The notes beneath the pieces are model-generated. The model saw nothing but the letters and a program-made list of their open reading frames with translations, did not search any database and had not been told where the DNA came from. A DNA stretch of 37,595 bases from Paracoccus nototheniae (lineage in GTDB: Bacteria > Pseudomonadota > Alphaproteobacteria > Rhodobacterales > Rhodobacteraceae): assembly GCF_004335005.1 (NCBI RefSeq), contig NZ_RQRT01000044.1, positions 1-37,595 on the forward strand, read 5' to 3'. Made by a program: the position numbers and the translations under genes. Below are positions 1 to 8,283 of the stretch, piece after piece (position 1 is the first letter of the stretch; every line of letters starts with the position of its first letter).

Positions 1-2
1 GG

Positions 3-740
3 GTCGCCTGTTCGGCGGTGCTGGTGGCGGGCGGGGTCTGGTCGCGGCTGTTTCTGGACAATCTGGGCATCCACCTGCCACAGCTGCGCACCAAGAACAC
101 CGTGCTGCGGACGACGCCCGTGCCGGACGGCCCGCAGGGATCGTTCAAATGCAAGCATTTCACCCTGCGCCAGCGGCTGGACGGCGGCTATACCATCGCC
201 TCGGCCCTGCCGGGGCGCTATCAGCTGACGCCGGACAGCTTTCGCCTGATGCGGGCCTTTCTGCCGACCCTGCGCAACGAATGGCGCGGCGTGCGCCCCG
301 GCATCGGCCCGGCCTTCATCGAGGGGCTGCGGACACCCCGCCGCTGGCGCGCCGATCAAGTGACCCCGTTCGAGCGGACCCGCGTGCTGGACCCGGCCCC
401 CGATCTGGCCGCCATCGGGCGGGTGATGGATGTCGTGCGCGCCGCCTATCCGGTCTTTCGCGATGCCCAGGTCGCGCAAAGCTGGGCGGGTTATATCGAC
501 GTGCTGCCCGATCTGATCCCGGCGATCTCGACCACGGAAGGGGTGCGGAACGGCATTCCCGGCCTGCATGTCGCGACCGGGTTTTCGGGCCATGGCTTTG
601 GTCTGGGCACCGGGGCGGGGCGGCTGGCCGCCGATCTGATCAGCGGCGATGCGGGCGGCGTGGATCCCGCCCCGTTCCGCCTGCACCGCTTTTCCGACGG
701 CAGCGCGATGACCCCGTTGGAGGGCGTTCTGCGCCGGTAA
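3..740 (+). CDS. FAD-dependent oxidoreductase, DAO family (C-terminal part)
   Basis: The reading frame is open from base 3 and the start lies outside the window, so only about 245 C-terminal residues are seen. The first visible residues (VLVAGGVWS) match the FAD-contacting strand of DAO-superfamily amine oxidases. Near the end, GLHVATGFSGHGFGLGTGAG is the usual C-terminal FAD/substrate segment of glycine, sarcosine and D-amino-acid oxidases. The enzyme probably oxidises an amine or amino acid with FAD. Its substrate cannot be told from this fragment. It converges with the ammonium transporter across a hairpin, and its neighbours handle ammonium, glutamine and possibly methylamine. That context is suggestive only. 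Family assignment is firm. Confidence 0.85.
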   Translation, partial: VACSAVLVAGGVWSRLFLDNLGIHLPQLRTKNTVLRTTPVPDGPQGSFKCKHFTLRQRLDGGYTIASALPGRYQLTPDSFRLMRAFLPTLRNEWRGVRPGIGPAFIEGLRTPRRWRADQVTPFERTRVLDPAPDLAAIGRVMDVVRAAYPVFRDAQVAQSWAGYIDVLPDLIPAISTTEGVRNGIPGLHVATGFSGHGFGLGTGAGRLAADLISGDAGGVDPAPFRLHRFSDGSAMTPLEGVLRR

Positions 741-765
741 GGTGGGGGGCATCACGCCCCCCACC
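741..765. terminator. Hairpin between converging genes, probable bidirectional terminator
   Basis: A perfect 10-bp inverted repeat, GGTGGGGGGC / GCCCCCCACC, with a 5-base loop ATCAC begins directly after the stop codon of the flavoenzyme and ends 4 bases before the stop codon of the transporter gene. No U-tract follows on either strand, so intrinsic termination is inferred from position and stem strength only. Confidence 0.65.
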
Positions 766-769
766 CACC

Positions 770-2167
770 CTAATGCGGCTGATGCACCGGGCTTGCCAGC
801 GGCGCGCCCAGTCCGGGGGCGGTGGGGCCGTGATCGTCAGGCGTGACCGAGGCATAGGCGACCTCGTTCAGGCGATAGGCGGCCTCGCCATGTTCGGCGA
901 TATCCAGACCGGTCAGTTCTGTCTCGGCATCCACGCGCAGGCCGACCAGCGCATCGGCGATCTTCAGCGCGATCAGCGTGGTGACCAGCGACACGGCGAT
1001 GCTGAATCCCATGACGCCCACCTGCACGACCATCTGCCCCATCATCGTGCGCCCTTCGGCAAAGCCCAGACCGCCAAGCGAGGGGGCGGCAAAGATCACC
1101 GTCAGGATGCCGCCGGTAAAGGCCGCCACCCCGTGGACGCCGAACACGTCAAAGCTGTCGTCATAGCCATAGCGACGCTTGACCACCTCGACCGCAAAGA
1201 CGCAGACGGGGGCGGTCAGGAATCCGATGGCCAGCGCGCCTGCCGGGCTGACAAAGCCACAGGCCGGGGTGACGGCGACCAGACCGGCGATGGCGCCCGA
1301 CAGCAGACCAAAGGTGCTGGGGCGGCGGCGGTGCATCCATTCCACCGCCATCCAGCCAAGCGCGCCCGCCGCCCCGCCCAGCATGGTGTTCAGCATGATC
1401 AGCATCGCGAAGCCGTTCGCGGCCAGCGCGCAGCCGCCGCAAAAGGCCAGCCAGCCGACCCACAGCATCGCGCCGCCGGTATAGGTCATGGTCATGTTAT
1501 GGGGCACCAGCATCCGGGTGCCGTATCCCGTGCGCGGGCCCAGCACCAAGGCGCAGACCAGCGCCGCGATGCCCGCGTTCAGATGCACGACATTGCCGCC
1601 TGCGAAATCCAGCACGCCCATGCCGAAGACCCAGCCTCCGCCCCAGGCCATATGCGCCATGGGGATGTAATTGATCATCAGCCAGACGGCCATGAACACC
1701 ATCACGGCGGCGAATTTCATCCGCTCGGCAAAGGCACCGACGATGATCGGCGGGGTGATGGCCGCGAACATCATCATGAACATGACATACAGATATTCCG
1801 GGATCGATCCGGTCATGCTGTCCATCGTGATGCCCGACAGGAACATCATCGACAGCCCGCCGATCACCGGGTTCAACGCCGTGTCTGTGTCAAAGGTCAG
1901 GCTATAGCCGACCGCGATCCACAGCACGCAGATCATCGCGACCGAGGCCATGATCTGGGTCAGCACCGACAGCGCGTTCTTGGCCCGCGCCATGCCCGCA
2001 TAGAACAGCCCCAGACCGGGCAGCATCATCAGCATCACGATCATCGCGCAGGCGGCGACAAAGGCGGTGTTGCCGGTATCCAGCGCCGGTTCGGCATCCT
2101 GCGCCCAGGCCAAAGCCGGTGACAGTGCCGCCAGCGCGGCAGCAAGGGAAAAGGTTCTCAAGGACAT
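770..2167 (-). CDS. amt: Ammonium transporter, Amt/MEP/Rh family
   Basis: A 465-residue inner-membrane ammonium channel. An N-terminal signal-like segment (residues 1-22, ending AWAQD) precedes about eleven hydrophobic helices, as in AmtB. Family marks include PGLGLFYAGMARAKN (50-64), DFAGGNVVHLNAG with the first pore histidine (H195) and the conserved aspartate (D187), and FGVHGVAAFTGG with the second pore histidine (H345). The cytoplasmic tail is longer than in E. coli AmtB and rich in Pro, Ala and His at its end. No glnK gene is beside it; the neighbour is the divergent mgs/gmaS module. This suggests a role in capturing or recycling ammonium or methylammonium for that module, which is inference. 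The ATG lies next to a short AT-rich promoter-like stretch. Confidence 0.95.
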   Translation of the reverse strand: MSLRTFSLAAALAALSPALAWAQDAEPALDTGNTAFVAACAMIVMLMMLPGLGLFYAGMARAKNALSVLTQIMASVAMICVLWIAVGYSLTFDTDTALNPVIGGLSMMFLSGITMDSMTGSIPEYLYVMFMMMFAAITPPIIVGAFAERMKFAAVMVFMAVWLMINYIPMAHMAWGGGWVFGMGVLDFAGGNVVHLNAGIAALVCALVLGPRTGYGTRMLVPHNMTMTYTGGAMLWVGWLAFCGGCALAANGFAMLIMLNTMLGGAAGALGWMAVEWMHRRRPSTFGLLSGAIAGLVAVTPACGFVSPAGALAIGFLTAPVCVFAVEVVKRRYGYDDSFDVFGVHGVAAFTGGILTVIFAAPSLGGLGFAEGRTMMGQMVVQVGVMGFSIAVSLVTTLIALKIADALVGLRVDAETELTGLDIAEHGEAAYRLNEVAYASVTPDDHGPTAPGLGAPLASPVHQPH

Positions 2168-2560
2168 GCGGACCCCACCATGTTCGAAAAGGACATGGCG
2201 GATGGTGCCGCATCCTTAAGATATTAACAGTTTCCTGTTGGTTCCCGCTTGCCCGACCGCGCGAATTCACGCGAATGGCTGAAATCCGGGCGCATCTGCC
2301 CGGTCCCGGGGCAGAACGCGGCGCTTTGAGCCGTCGGGACAGCGGCCGATGCCACGGTGCGTTGCGGATCATTGCGGGTTCGGTCGCAGCTGCCCGCATC
2401 CCGCCCCACGGGCGGTCTGATCGAAATTTGGGCAAGGGCGCCTGGCGGGATGATCCGCGCCTCAAATATTTCTGCAAAGTAAATTTAATATCTTGATAAG
2501 CAACTTCATCTGCTTCTAGCCTTGTTCAGGACGCAAGCGTCAGCGTGAACGGAGGTGGCT
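2168..2560. promoter_or_regulatory. Divergent promoter region between amt and the mgs/gmaS unit
   Basis: This 393-bp gap has no convincing gene. It holds an AT-rich stretch near amt (about 2215-2240) with an inverted repeat AACAG-TTTC-CTGTT at 2226-2239. A GC-rich middle contains a small hairpin (CCGGGC / GCCCGG, about 2287-2304). A second AT-rich stretch lies at about 2463-2520 before mgsA. TTGATA at 2493-2498 could be a -35 box, but the following -10 is weak. GGAGGT at 2551-2556 is the ribosome binding site of mgsA. I found no sigma-54 site with correct GG-N10-GC spacing. Confidence 0.4.
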
Positions 2561-3445
2561 ATGTGCGGCATCGTGGGACTGTTTCTGAAGAACGAGGCTT
2601 TGCGGCCCCAACTGGGCGCGATGCTGACCGACATGCTGATCACCATGACGGATCGCGGCCCCGACAGCGCGGGCATCGCGATCTATGGCGAGGGTGACCG
2701 GCTGAAGATCACCGTGCAGTCCGACGATCCCGCCAGCGCCTTTGCGGGCCTGGACGCGGCGCTGGCGGCGGCGCTGGACGGCGATGTTTCGATGCGCGTC
2801 ATCGACACCCATGCCGTCCTGACCCTGCCCGACGGGACCGAGACAGCGGCCCGCGCCTTTCTGCTGGACAAGGGCCTGCGCGTCATGGGGGCGGGCCGCT
2901 CGATGGAGATCTTCAAGGAGGTCGGGTTGCCCCGCGACGTGGCCCGGCGGTTCGATCTGCGCGCCATGTCGGGCAGCCACGGCATCGGCCATACGCGGAT
3001 GGCCACCGAAAGCGCGGTCACGACGCTTGGCGCGCATCCGTTCTCGACCGGCACGGATCAGTGCCTTGTCCATAACGGGTCGCTGTCCAACCACAACCAG
3101 ATGCGTCGCAGCCTGACCGCCAGCGGCTTTGCCCCCCTGACCGCCAACGATACCGAGGTGGCGGCCTGCTATCTGTCGTCCCGTCTGGCCGGAGGCGACA
3201 GTCTGGGGCAGGCGCTGGAAGGCACGCTGAAGGATCTGGACGGGTTCTTCACCTTTGTCGTCGGCACCGCCAACGGCTTTGGTGTGGTTCGCGACCCGAT
3301 CGCCTGCAAACCCGCCATCATGGCCGAGACCGACGATTACGTCGCCTTCGGGTCCGAATACCGCGCGCTGGCCGATCTGCCCGGCATCGAGACCGCCCGG
3401 GTCTGGGAACCCGAACCCGCCACCGTCTATTTCTGGGAACGCTGA
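2561..3445 (+). CDS. mgsA: Class II glutamine amidotransferase, N-methylglutamate synthase subunit A / GlxB-like
   Basis: The protein has 294 residues and starts MCGIVGLF, giving the N-terminal nucleophile Cys2 after removal of Met, as in the glutaminase domain of glutamate synthase. Conserved glutaminase segments follow, including GHTRMATES and the LVHNGSLSNHNQMRR loop. The ATG at 2561 is chosen because Cys must become the first residue and GGAGGT lies 5 bases upstream; a GTG at 2555 overlaps that site and would bury the nucleophile. With the next two genes it rebuilds a glutamate synthase from separate polypeptides. In methylotrophs this complex (MgsABC) makes N-methylglutamate from methylamine and glutamate; rhizobial homologues are called GlxBCD. 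Which amine is used here is not shown by sequence. Confidence 0.85.
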   Translation: MCGIVGLFLKNEALRPQLGAMLTDMLITMTDRGPDSAGIAIYGEGDRLKITVQSDDPASAFAGLDAALAAALDGDVSMRVIDTHAVLTLPDGTETAARAFLLDKGLRVMGAGRSMEIFKEVGLPRDVARRFDLRAMSGSHGIGHTRMATESAVTTLGAHPFSTGTDQCLVHNGSLSNHNQMRRSLTASGFAPLTANDTEVAACYLSSRLAGGDSLGQALEGTLKDLDGFFTFVVGTANGFGVVRDPIACKPAIMAETDDYVAFGSEYRALADLPGIETARVWEPEPATVYFWER

Positions 3446-3446
3446 C

Positions 3447-4130
3447 ATGCAGACCATCGATCTTGCCACCACCCCCCTGCGCGATCTGAACGCGGCCCTG
3501 CAGGCGCAGGGCCCGGACACTAACCAGACCGACTGGCAGGTTCTGAACCCCAAGGGCGCCCATGCCATCGCCGTGGGTCTGGACGCAGCCATCGAGGTGA
3601 CGGTGAAAGGCCCCACCGGATATTATTGCGGCGGCATGAACAAGCAGGCGACGATCCGGGTTGCCGGGTCCGCCGGGCCGGGGGTGGCCGAAAACATGAT
3701 GTCGGGCACCGTCGTGGTCGAAGGCGATGCCAGCCAATATGCGGGCGCGACCGGCAATGGCGGGCTGCTGGTGATCAAGGGCAATGCCAGTTCGCGCTGC
3801 GGCATCTCGATGAAGGGGATCGACATCGTCGTGCATGGCAATATCGGGCATATGTCGGCCTTCATGGCGCAATCGGGCAATCTGGTGGTGCTGGGCGATG
3901 CGGGCGACGCGCTTGGCGACAGCCTGTACGAGGCGCGGCTGTTCGTGCGCGGATCGGTCAAGTCGCTTGGCTCGGACTGTATCGAGAAAGAGATGCGGCC
4001 CGAACATCTGGACCTGCTGGCCGATCTGCTGGCCCGCGCGGGTGCCGATGCGCAGCCCCAGGATTTCCGCCGCTATGGCTCGGCCCGCAAACTGTATCAT
4101 TTCAACGTCGACCACGCCGCGGCGTACTAA
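3447..4130 (+). CDS. mgsB: GXGXG-domain protein, N-methylglutamate synthase subunit B / GlxC-like
   Basis: A 227-residue protein matching the C-terminal GXGXG beta-helix domain of glutamate synthase large chains. Repeated beta-helix turns are visible (ATIRVAGSAGPGVAENMMSG, VVVEGDASQYAGATGNGG, LVIKGNASSRCGISMKG, IVVHGNIGHMSAFM, LVVLGDAGDALGDSLYEA). The domain is structural and holds the complex together rather than carrying catalytic residues. The start ATG comes one base after the stop of the amidotransferase gene, so the two are almost certainly co-translated. An upstream in-frame extension exists but overlaps the preceding gene and is rejected. Confidence 0.85.
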   Translation: MQTIDLATTPLRDLNAALQAQGPDTNQTDWQVLNPKGAHAIAVGLDAAIEVTVKGPTGYYCGGMNKQATIRVAGSAGPGVAENMMSGTVVVEGDASQYAGATGNGGLLVIKGNASSRCGISMKGIDIVVHGNIGHMSAFMAQSGNLVVLGDAGDALGDSLYEARLFVRGSVKSLGSDCIEKEMRPEHLDLLADLLARAGADAQPQDFRRYGSARKLYHFNVDHAAAY

Positions 4131-4143
4131 AGTGAGGGACGAC

Positions 4144-5469
4144 ATGGACAAGACCACAGGCACAAGGCCGCGCGACAGCTGGACCTTCAGCCCCGACATC
4201 AATGCCGAGATCCGCCGCGCGGCCCAGACCGGCATCTATGACATTCGCGGCGGCGGCGCCAAACGGCGTCTGCCGCATTTCGACGACCTGCTGTTTCTGG
4301 GCGCCTCGATGAGCCGTTACCCGTTGGAGGGTTATCGCGAGACCTGCGACACCTCGGTCGTGCTGGGCACGCGCTTTGCGAAAAAGCCGATCCGGCTGAC
4401 GATCCCGGTGACCATTGCGGGCATGTCCTTTGGTGCCCTGTCCGGCCCCGCAAAAGAGGCTTTGGGGCGCGGCGCGACGCTGGCGGGCACATCGACGACC
4501 ACCGGCGATGGCGGCATGACGGATGAGGAACGCGGCCATTCCGATCAGTTGGTTTATCAATATCTGCCAAGCCGCTATGGCATGAATCCCGACGATCTGC
4601 GCCGCTGTGATGCGATCGAGATCGTGGTGGGGCAAGGCGCCAAGCCCGGCGGCGGTGGCATGTTGCTGGGCCAGAAGATCACCGAACGGGTCGCGGGCAT
4701 GCGCAACCTGCCGGTGGGCATCGACCAAAGGTCCGCCTGCCGCCATCCCGACTGGACCGGCCCCGACGATCTGGAAATCAAGATCCTCGAACTGCGCGAG
4801 ATCACCGGATGGGAAAAGCCCATCTATATCAAGATCGGCGGCGCGCGGCCCTATTACGACACCGCGCTGGCGGTCAAGGCGGGCGCCGATGTGGTGGTGC
4901 TGGACGGGATGCAGGGCGGGACGGCCGCCACGCAGGACGTTTTCATCGAGAATGTCGGTCAGCCCACCCTGGCCTGCATCCGCCCCGCCGTGCAGGCGCT
5001 GCAGGATCTGGGCATGCACCGCAAGGTGCAGCTGGTCGTGTCAGGCGGCATCCGCACCGGCGCCGATGTGGCCAAGGCGCTGGCGCTTGGCGCCGATGCG
5101 GTGGCCATCGGTACGGCGGCGCTGATCGCCCTGGGCGAGAATGACCCGAAATGGGGCGCTGATTACGCGGCGCTTGGCACCACGGCGGACGCCTATGATG
5201 ACTGGCACGAGGGGCGCGATCCGGCGGGTATCACCACGCAGGATCCCGACCTGATGGCGCGGTTCGACCCGATCGAGGGCGCGCGTCGGCTGCGCAACTA
5301 TCTGGCGGTGCTGACGCTGGAATGCCAGACCATCGCGCGGGCCTGCGGCAAAAGCCATGTCCACAATCTGGAACCCGAGGATCTGTGTGCCCTGACCATC
5401 GAGGCCGCCGCCATGGCCGGCGTGCCCCTGGCCGGCACCAACTGGATTCCGGGCCGCACCGGGCTGTGA
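4144..5469 (+). CDS. mgsC: FMN-binding glutamate synthase domain protein, N-methylglutamate synthase subunit C / GlxD-like
   Basis: A 441-residue protein equal to the FMN/Fe-S synthase domain of glutamate synthase. TIM-barrel motifs are clear: AGMSFGALSGPAKEALGRGA near residue 95, GQGAKPGGGGMLLGQKI near 165, YIKIGGARPYYDTALAVKAGADVVVLDGMQGGTAATQ near 235-270, and VVSGGIRTGADVAKALALGADAVAIGTAAL near 300-325 for FMN phosphate binding. Cysteines at the C-terminal side (LECQTIARACGKSH) may belong to a cluster-binding region, but the ligand pattern is not certain. GAGGGAC lies just before the ATG at 4144. It would reduce the iminoglutarate formed with ammonia or methylamine. The stop codon lies inside the first unit of a 14-bp repeat array. 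Confidence 0.87.
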   Translation: MDKTTGTRPRDSWTFSPDINAEIRRAAQTGIYDIRGGGAKRRLPHFDDLLFLGASMSRYPLEGYRETCDTSVVLGTRFAKKPIRLTIPVTIAGMSFGALSGPAKEALGRGATLAGTSTTTGDGGMTDEERGHSDQLVYQYLPSRYGMNPDDLRRCDAIEIVVGQGAKPGGGGMLLGQKITERVAGMRNLPVGIDQRSACRHPDWTGPDDLEIKILELREITGWEKPIYIKIGGARPYYDTALAVKAGADVVVLDGMQGGTAATQDVFIENVGQPTLACIRPAVQALQDLGMHRKVQLVVSGGIRTGADVAKALALGADAVAIGTAALIALGENDPKWGADYAALGTTADAYDDWHEGRDPAGITTQDPDLMARFDPIEGARRLRNYLAVLTLECQTIARACGKSHVHNLEPEDLCALTIEAAAMAGVPLAGTNWIPGRTGL

Positions 5470-5572
5470 GTACCGGGTTGTAAGTGCTGGGCTGCGAGGG
5501 CCGGGCTGGGACGGACAGCCCGTGACTGGCAGCCGATGAATGACAGGCCGCGACTGACGGCCCTTTGAACCG
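5461..5572. repeat. Degenerate 14-bp tandem repeat, about eight units
   Basis: Cutting the sequence every 14 bases from 5461 gives eight related units; most fit the pattern RGSCYGTGACTGAC with two to five changes each. The first unit includes the last codons and stop of mgsC, and the array occupies most of the gap before the glutamine synthetase gene. Because 14 is not a multiple of 3, the stop triplet at unit positions 7-9 (TGA or TAA in units 1, 2, 5 and 6) falls in changing frames. The array is decayed, so unit limits at the right end are approximate. Confidence 0.6.
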
Positions 5573-5640
5573 ATGACCAGACGGGCGGGGCATGCATCCC
5601 GCCCCGGTCCCCCCTCTCTCCTTCAACAGGGACTAGCGCC

Positions 5641-6945
5641 ATGACCGATCTGGCAGCCTTTGCCGAAAGCCGGGGCATCAAGTATTTCATGATCTCCTAT
5701 ACCGACCTGTTTGGCGCGCAGCGGGCCAAGCTGGTGCCCGCGCAGGCCATTGCCGCGATGCAGGCGGATGGCGCGGGGTTCGCGGGGTTCGCCACATGGC
5801 TGGACCTGACCCCCGCCCATCCCGACATGATGGCCCTGCCCGATGCGGCATCGGTGTTCCAGCTGCCGTGGAAACGCGACGTGGCCTGGGTCGCGTCGAA
5901 CTGCGTGATGGCGGGGGGCGGGCCGCTGGATCAGGCGCCGCGCAATGTGCTGGCCCGGCAGGTGGACAGGGCCGCCCAGATGGGTCTGACCGTCAAGACC
6001 GGGGTCGAGCCGGAATTCTTTCTGCTGACGCCGCAGGGAACACAGATATCGGACCCGGCCGATACGGCGGTCAAGCCCTGCTATGATCAGCAGTCCGTCA
6101 TGCGCCGCTATGACGTGATCGCCGAGATCTGCGATGCCATGCTGGAGCTGGGCTGGCAGCCCTATCAGAACGACCACGAGGATGCGAACGGCCAGTTCGA
6201 GATGAACTGGATGTATGACAGCGCCCTTGCCACCGCCGACAAGCACAGCTTTTTCAAGTTCATGACCCGCTCGATCGCGGAAAAGCACGGGATGCGCGCG
6301 ACTTTCATGCCCAAACCCATCATGGGGCTGACCGGCAATGGCTGTCACGCCCATATCTCGGTCTGGCGGCAGGATGGCACGAATGCCTTTGCCGATGACG
6401 TCGATCCCCTGGGCCTGTCGCCCGAGGGGTATCACTTTGTCGGCGGCATCATGAACCATGCCACGGCGCTGGCGGCACTGACCAATCCCACGGTGAACAG
6501 CTATAAGCGGATCAACGCGCCGCGCACCGTGTCGGGGGCAACATGGGCGCCCAATTCCGTGACATGGACGGGCAACAACCGCACGCATATGATCCGCGTG
6601 CCCGGACCGGGCCGGTTCGAATTCCGCCTGCCCGACGGCGCCGCCAACCCCTATCTGTTGCAGGCCGCGATCATCGCCGCCGGTCTGTCGGGGCTGGCCT
6701 CAAAGGCCGACCCGGGGCCGCGATCCGATGTGGACATGTATGCCGAGGGTCATACCGTGACCCATGGCGCCCGCCTGCCGCTGAACCTGCTGGACGCGAT
6801 CCGCGCCTATGACGCCGACGATGCGCTGAAGGCCGCGATGGGTCAGGGGTTCTCCGACGCCTATATCAAGCTGAAGACGCAGGAATGGCACAGCTATTGC
6901 GCGCATCTGAGCCAATGGGAACGCGACACCACGCTGGATATCTGA
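5641..6945 (+). CDS. gmaS: GlnT-type glutamine synthetase family enzyme, probable gamma-glutamylmethylamide synthetase
   Basis: A 434-residue glutamine-synthetase-fold ligase of the GlnT/type III branch. Metal- and substrate-site motifs are present: VEPEFFL (near 122), NDHEDANGQFEMNW (near 178), GLTGNGCHAHISVW (near 229), NPTVNSYKR (near 281) and NNRTHMIRVPGPGRFEFRLPDGAANPYL (near 312). It uses ATP to join glutamate with ammonia or methylamine. Members next to mgsABC/glxBCD are typically gamma-glutamylmethylamide synthetases, the first step of the indirect methylamine pathway; some rhizobial members are called glutamine synthetase III. The neighbourhood supports gmaS, but no N-methylglutamate dehydrogenase (mgd) genes are in the window. 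The gene follows mgsC after a 171-base gap filled mainly by a tandem repeat. Confidence 0.83.
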   Translation: MTDLAAFAESRGIKYFMISYTDLFGAQRAKLVPAQAIAAMQADGAGFAGFATWLDLTPAHPDMMALPDAASVFQLPWKRDVAWVASNCVMAGGGPLDQAPRNVLARQVDRAAQMGLTVKTGVEPEFFLLTPQGTQISDPADTAVKPCYDQQSVMRRYDVIAEICDAMLELGWQPYQNDHEDANGQFEMNWMYDSALATADKHSFFKFMTRSIAEKHGMRATFMPKPIMGLTGNGCHAHISVWRQDGTNAFADDVDPLGLSPEGYHFVGGIMNHATALAALTNPTVNSYKRINAPRTVSGATWAPNSVTWTGNNRTHMIRVPGPGRFEFRLPDGAANPYLLQAAIIAAGLSGLASKADPGPRSDVDMYAEGHTVTHGARLPLNLLDAIRAYDADDALKAAMGQGFSDAYIKLKTQEWHSYCAHLSQWERDTTLDI

Positions 6946-6969
6946 TGCCTTGAGCGGCGGGGGCGCGCA

Positions 6970-7024
6970 GCCCGGTGCCGACCATGACACAGGACCGGGC
7001 GCCACCCCCCAAGGGACGGCGCCC
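6970..7024. terminator. Two alternative hairpins between converging gmaS and madM
   Basis: Two 7-bp inverted repeats overlap: GCCCGGT (6970-6976) with ACCGGGC (6994-7000), and GGGCGCC (6997-7003) with GGCGCCC (7018-7024). They share bases 6997-7000, so only one can form at a time. The location between two converging stop codons suggests a terminator. No T-run is seen. Confidence 0.45.
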
Positions 7025-7032
7025 GCCGGATG

Positions 7033-7797
7033 TCAGCCGCCGGTGATCGCCAGCAGCGCCAGATACATGACCGATGGCCCCAGCAGGCAACCCAGCCCGG
7101 TGTAGAACGTCGCCGTCATCGCGCCGTAAGGCACCAGCCGCTTGTCGGTGGCGGCCAGACCGCCCGCGACGCCGCTGGTCGTGCCCATCAGCCCGCCATA
7201 GGCCATTGCCGATTTGGGATTGTTCAGCCCGATCAGCGGCGCGACCAGCGGCGTGCCGATCATGACCAGCACCGCCTTCAACAGGCCCGCCGCCACCGAC
7301 AGTGCGATCACGTCGGAACTGGCGCCAAGCGCCGTCCCGGTCACCGGGCCCACGATATAGGTCGCGGCCCCGCCGCCGATGGTCGCCATGCTGACCGCAT
7401 CGGTATAGCCGAAGGCCGCCGCCACCAGCGCGCCCACGGCAAAGGACACCACGATCCCAAGCGCCAGCGCGACGACACCCGCCGCCCCCGCCTTGCGGAT
7501 CTCGCGGATATCGACGCCATAGGCGGTCGAGACGATCGCCAGATCGCGCAGCATCGCGCCGCCCATCAGCCCGATGCCCGCAAACAGCGGCACATCCGCC
7601 AGACCCTTGTCGCCGCCGGTGGCAAGCCCGCCCCACCAGGCCAGCACCAGCCCGATGATGATCGCCACCGCCGAGCCGTGCAGCCGCCCCGCCGACAGCC
7701 GGTCCGAGATCTGATAGGATATCCACATCACCACGCCGACGGTCACAAAGGCAAAGACCAGCCCGTTCTTGGCCAGGATTTCGGTGATCATCTCCAT
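7033..7797 (-). CDS. madM: Malonate transporter, MadM subunit
   Basis: A 254-residue, very hydrophobic membrane protein with several Gly/Ala-rich helices, matching MadM of the sodium-dependent malonate carrier MadLM. Recognisable parts are LFAGIGLMGGAMLRDLAIVSTAYGVD, MATIGGGAATYIVGPVTGTALGASSDVIALSVAAGLLKAV and NPKSAMAYGGLMGTTSGVAGGLAATD. MadL and MadM work as a pair, and madL ends 4 bases upstream. It is the last gene of the matA-matB-madL-madM operon, so malonate import is well supported by context. It converges with gmaS. Confidence 0.92.
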   Translation of the reverse strand: MEMITEILAKNGLVFAFVTVGVVMWISYQISDRLSAGRLHGSAVAIIIGLVLAWWGGLATGGDKGLADVPLFAGIGLMGGAMLRDLAIVSTAYGVDIREIRKAGAAGVVALALGIVVSFAVGALVAAAFGYTDAVSMATIGGGAATYIVGPVTGTALGASSDVIALSVAAGLLKAVLVMIGTPLVAPLIGLNNPKSAMAYGGLMGTTSGVAGGLAATDKRLVPYGAMTATFYTGLGCLLGPSVMYLALLAITGG

Positions 7798-7801
7798 GAT
7801 G

Positions 7802-8194
7802 TCACGCCTCCTGTGCCATCAGGGGCGGCAGCGGCGCATCCTGCCCGCCGATCCGCGCGACGACCGGGACCAGCGCCATGCAGGCGGCGGTCGCGCCCAC
7901 GCCCGCGATGATCGCGACAGGGCCACCGGCCAGCGCGGCGACGACGTTCTGCTGGGCGGCCATCGCGACGACGATGGGGATGTACATCGCGCTCCAGAAC
8001 AGGATGCCCTGTTCGGACAGTTGCGGCAGGCGCCCGGTGCGGCGCAGCCAGTCGGTGGCCACGATCAGCAGCAGCATGGCAAAGCCCACGCCCCCGACAT
8101 TGGACTGCACGCCCAAAAGAACGCCCAGCAGATCGCCCAGAATGACGCCCGCCAGATGACAGGCGGCCAGGGCCGCGACTCCATAGATTATCAT
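7802..8194 (-). CDS. madL: Malonate transporter, MadL subunit
   Basis: A 130-residue membrane protein with about four helices, matching MadL, the small partner of MadM in malonate/sodium symport. The start MIIYGVAALAACHLAGVILGDLLG and the later GILFWSAMYIPIVVAMAAQQNVVAAL are typical. A GGGAGG site precedes the ATG. It lies about 90 bases after matB, a gap that contains a hairpin, and 4 bases before madM. The length fits the family. Confidence 0.92.
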   Translation of the reverse strand: MIIYGVAALAACHLAGVILGDLLGVLLGVQSNVGGVGFAMLLLIVATDWLRRTGRLPQLSEQGILFWSAMYIPIVVAMAAQQNVVAALAGGPVAIIAGVGATAACMALVPVVARIGGQDAPLPPLMAQEA

Positions 8195-8232
8195 GATATT
8201 CCTCCCGTTTTTCGGTATGCACCGCCGGTCCC

Positions 8233-8253
8233 GCGCGACCTCCTCCGTCGCGC
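8233..8253 (-). terminator. Intercistronic hairpin between matB and madL
   Basis: A perfect 7-bp inverted repeat GCGCGAC / GTCGCGC with a 7-base loop lies in the 89-bp gap. The genes on both sides run in the same direction, so it more likely tunes relative expression (partial termination or 3'-end protection of matAB mRNA) than ending the operon. Function is inferred from position. Confidence 0.45.
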
Positions 8254-8283
8254 AGGTGCGGTCAGATCTTAGGCACGCAGATG

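Noticed and set aside
149..2122. Long plus-strand open frame (657 codons) opposite amt
   Set aside because: It is a shadow of high GC content: its translation is rich in Arg, His, Gly and Gln without domains, while the opposite strand encodes a clear ammonium transporter.
2168..2560. Possible sigma-54 (-24/-12) promoters for the nitrogen genes
   Set aside because: GGCAC-like strings occur, but the nearest GC pairs are at 8 or 11 bases rather than the required 10.
2555..2560. GTG start for mgsA two codons upstream
   Set aside because: It overlaps the Shine-Dalgarno sequence and would prevent Cys from becoming the N-terminal nucleophile.
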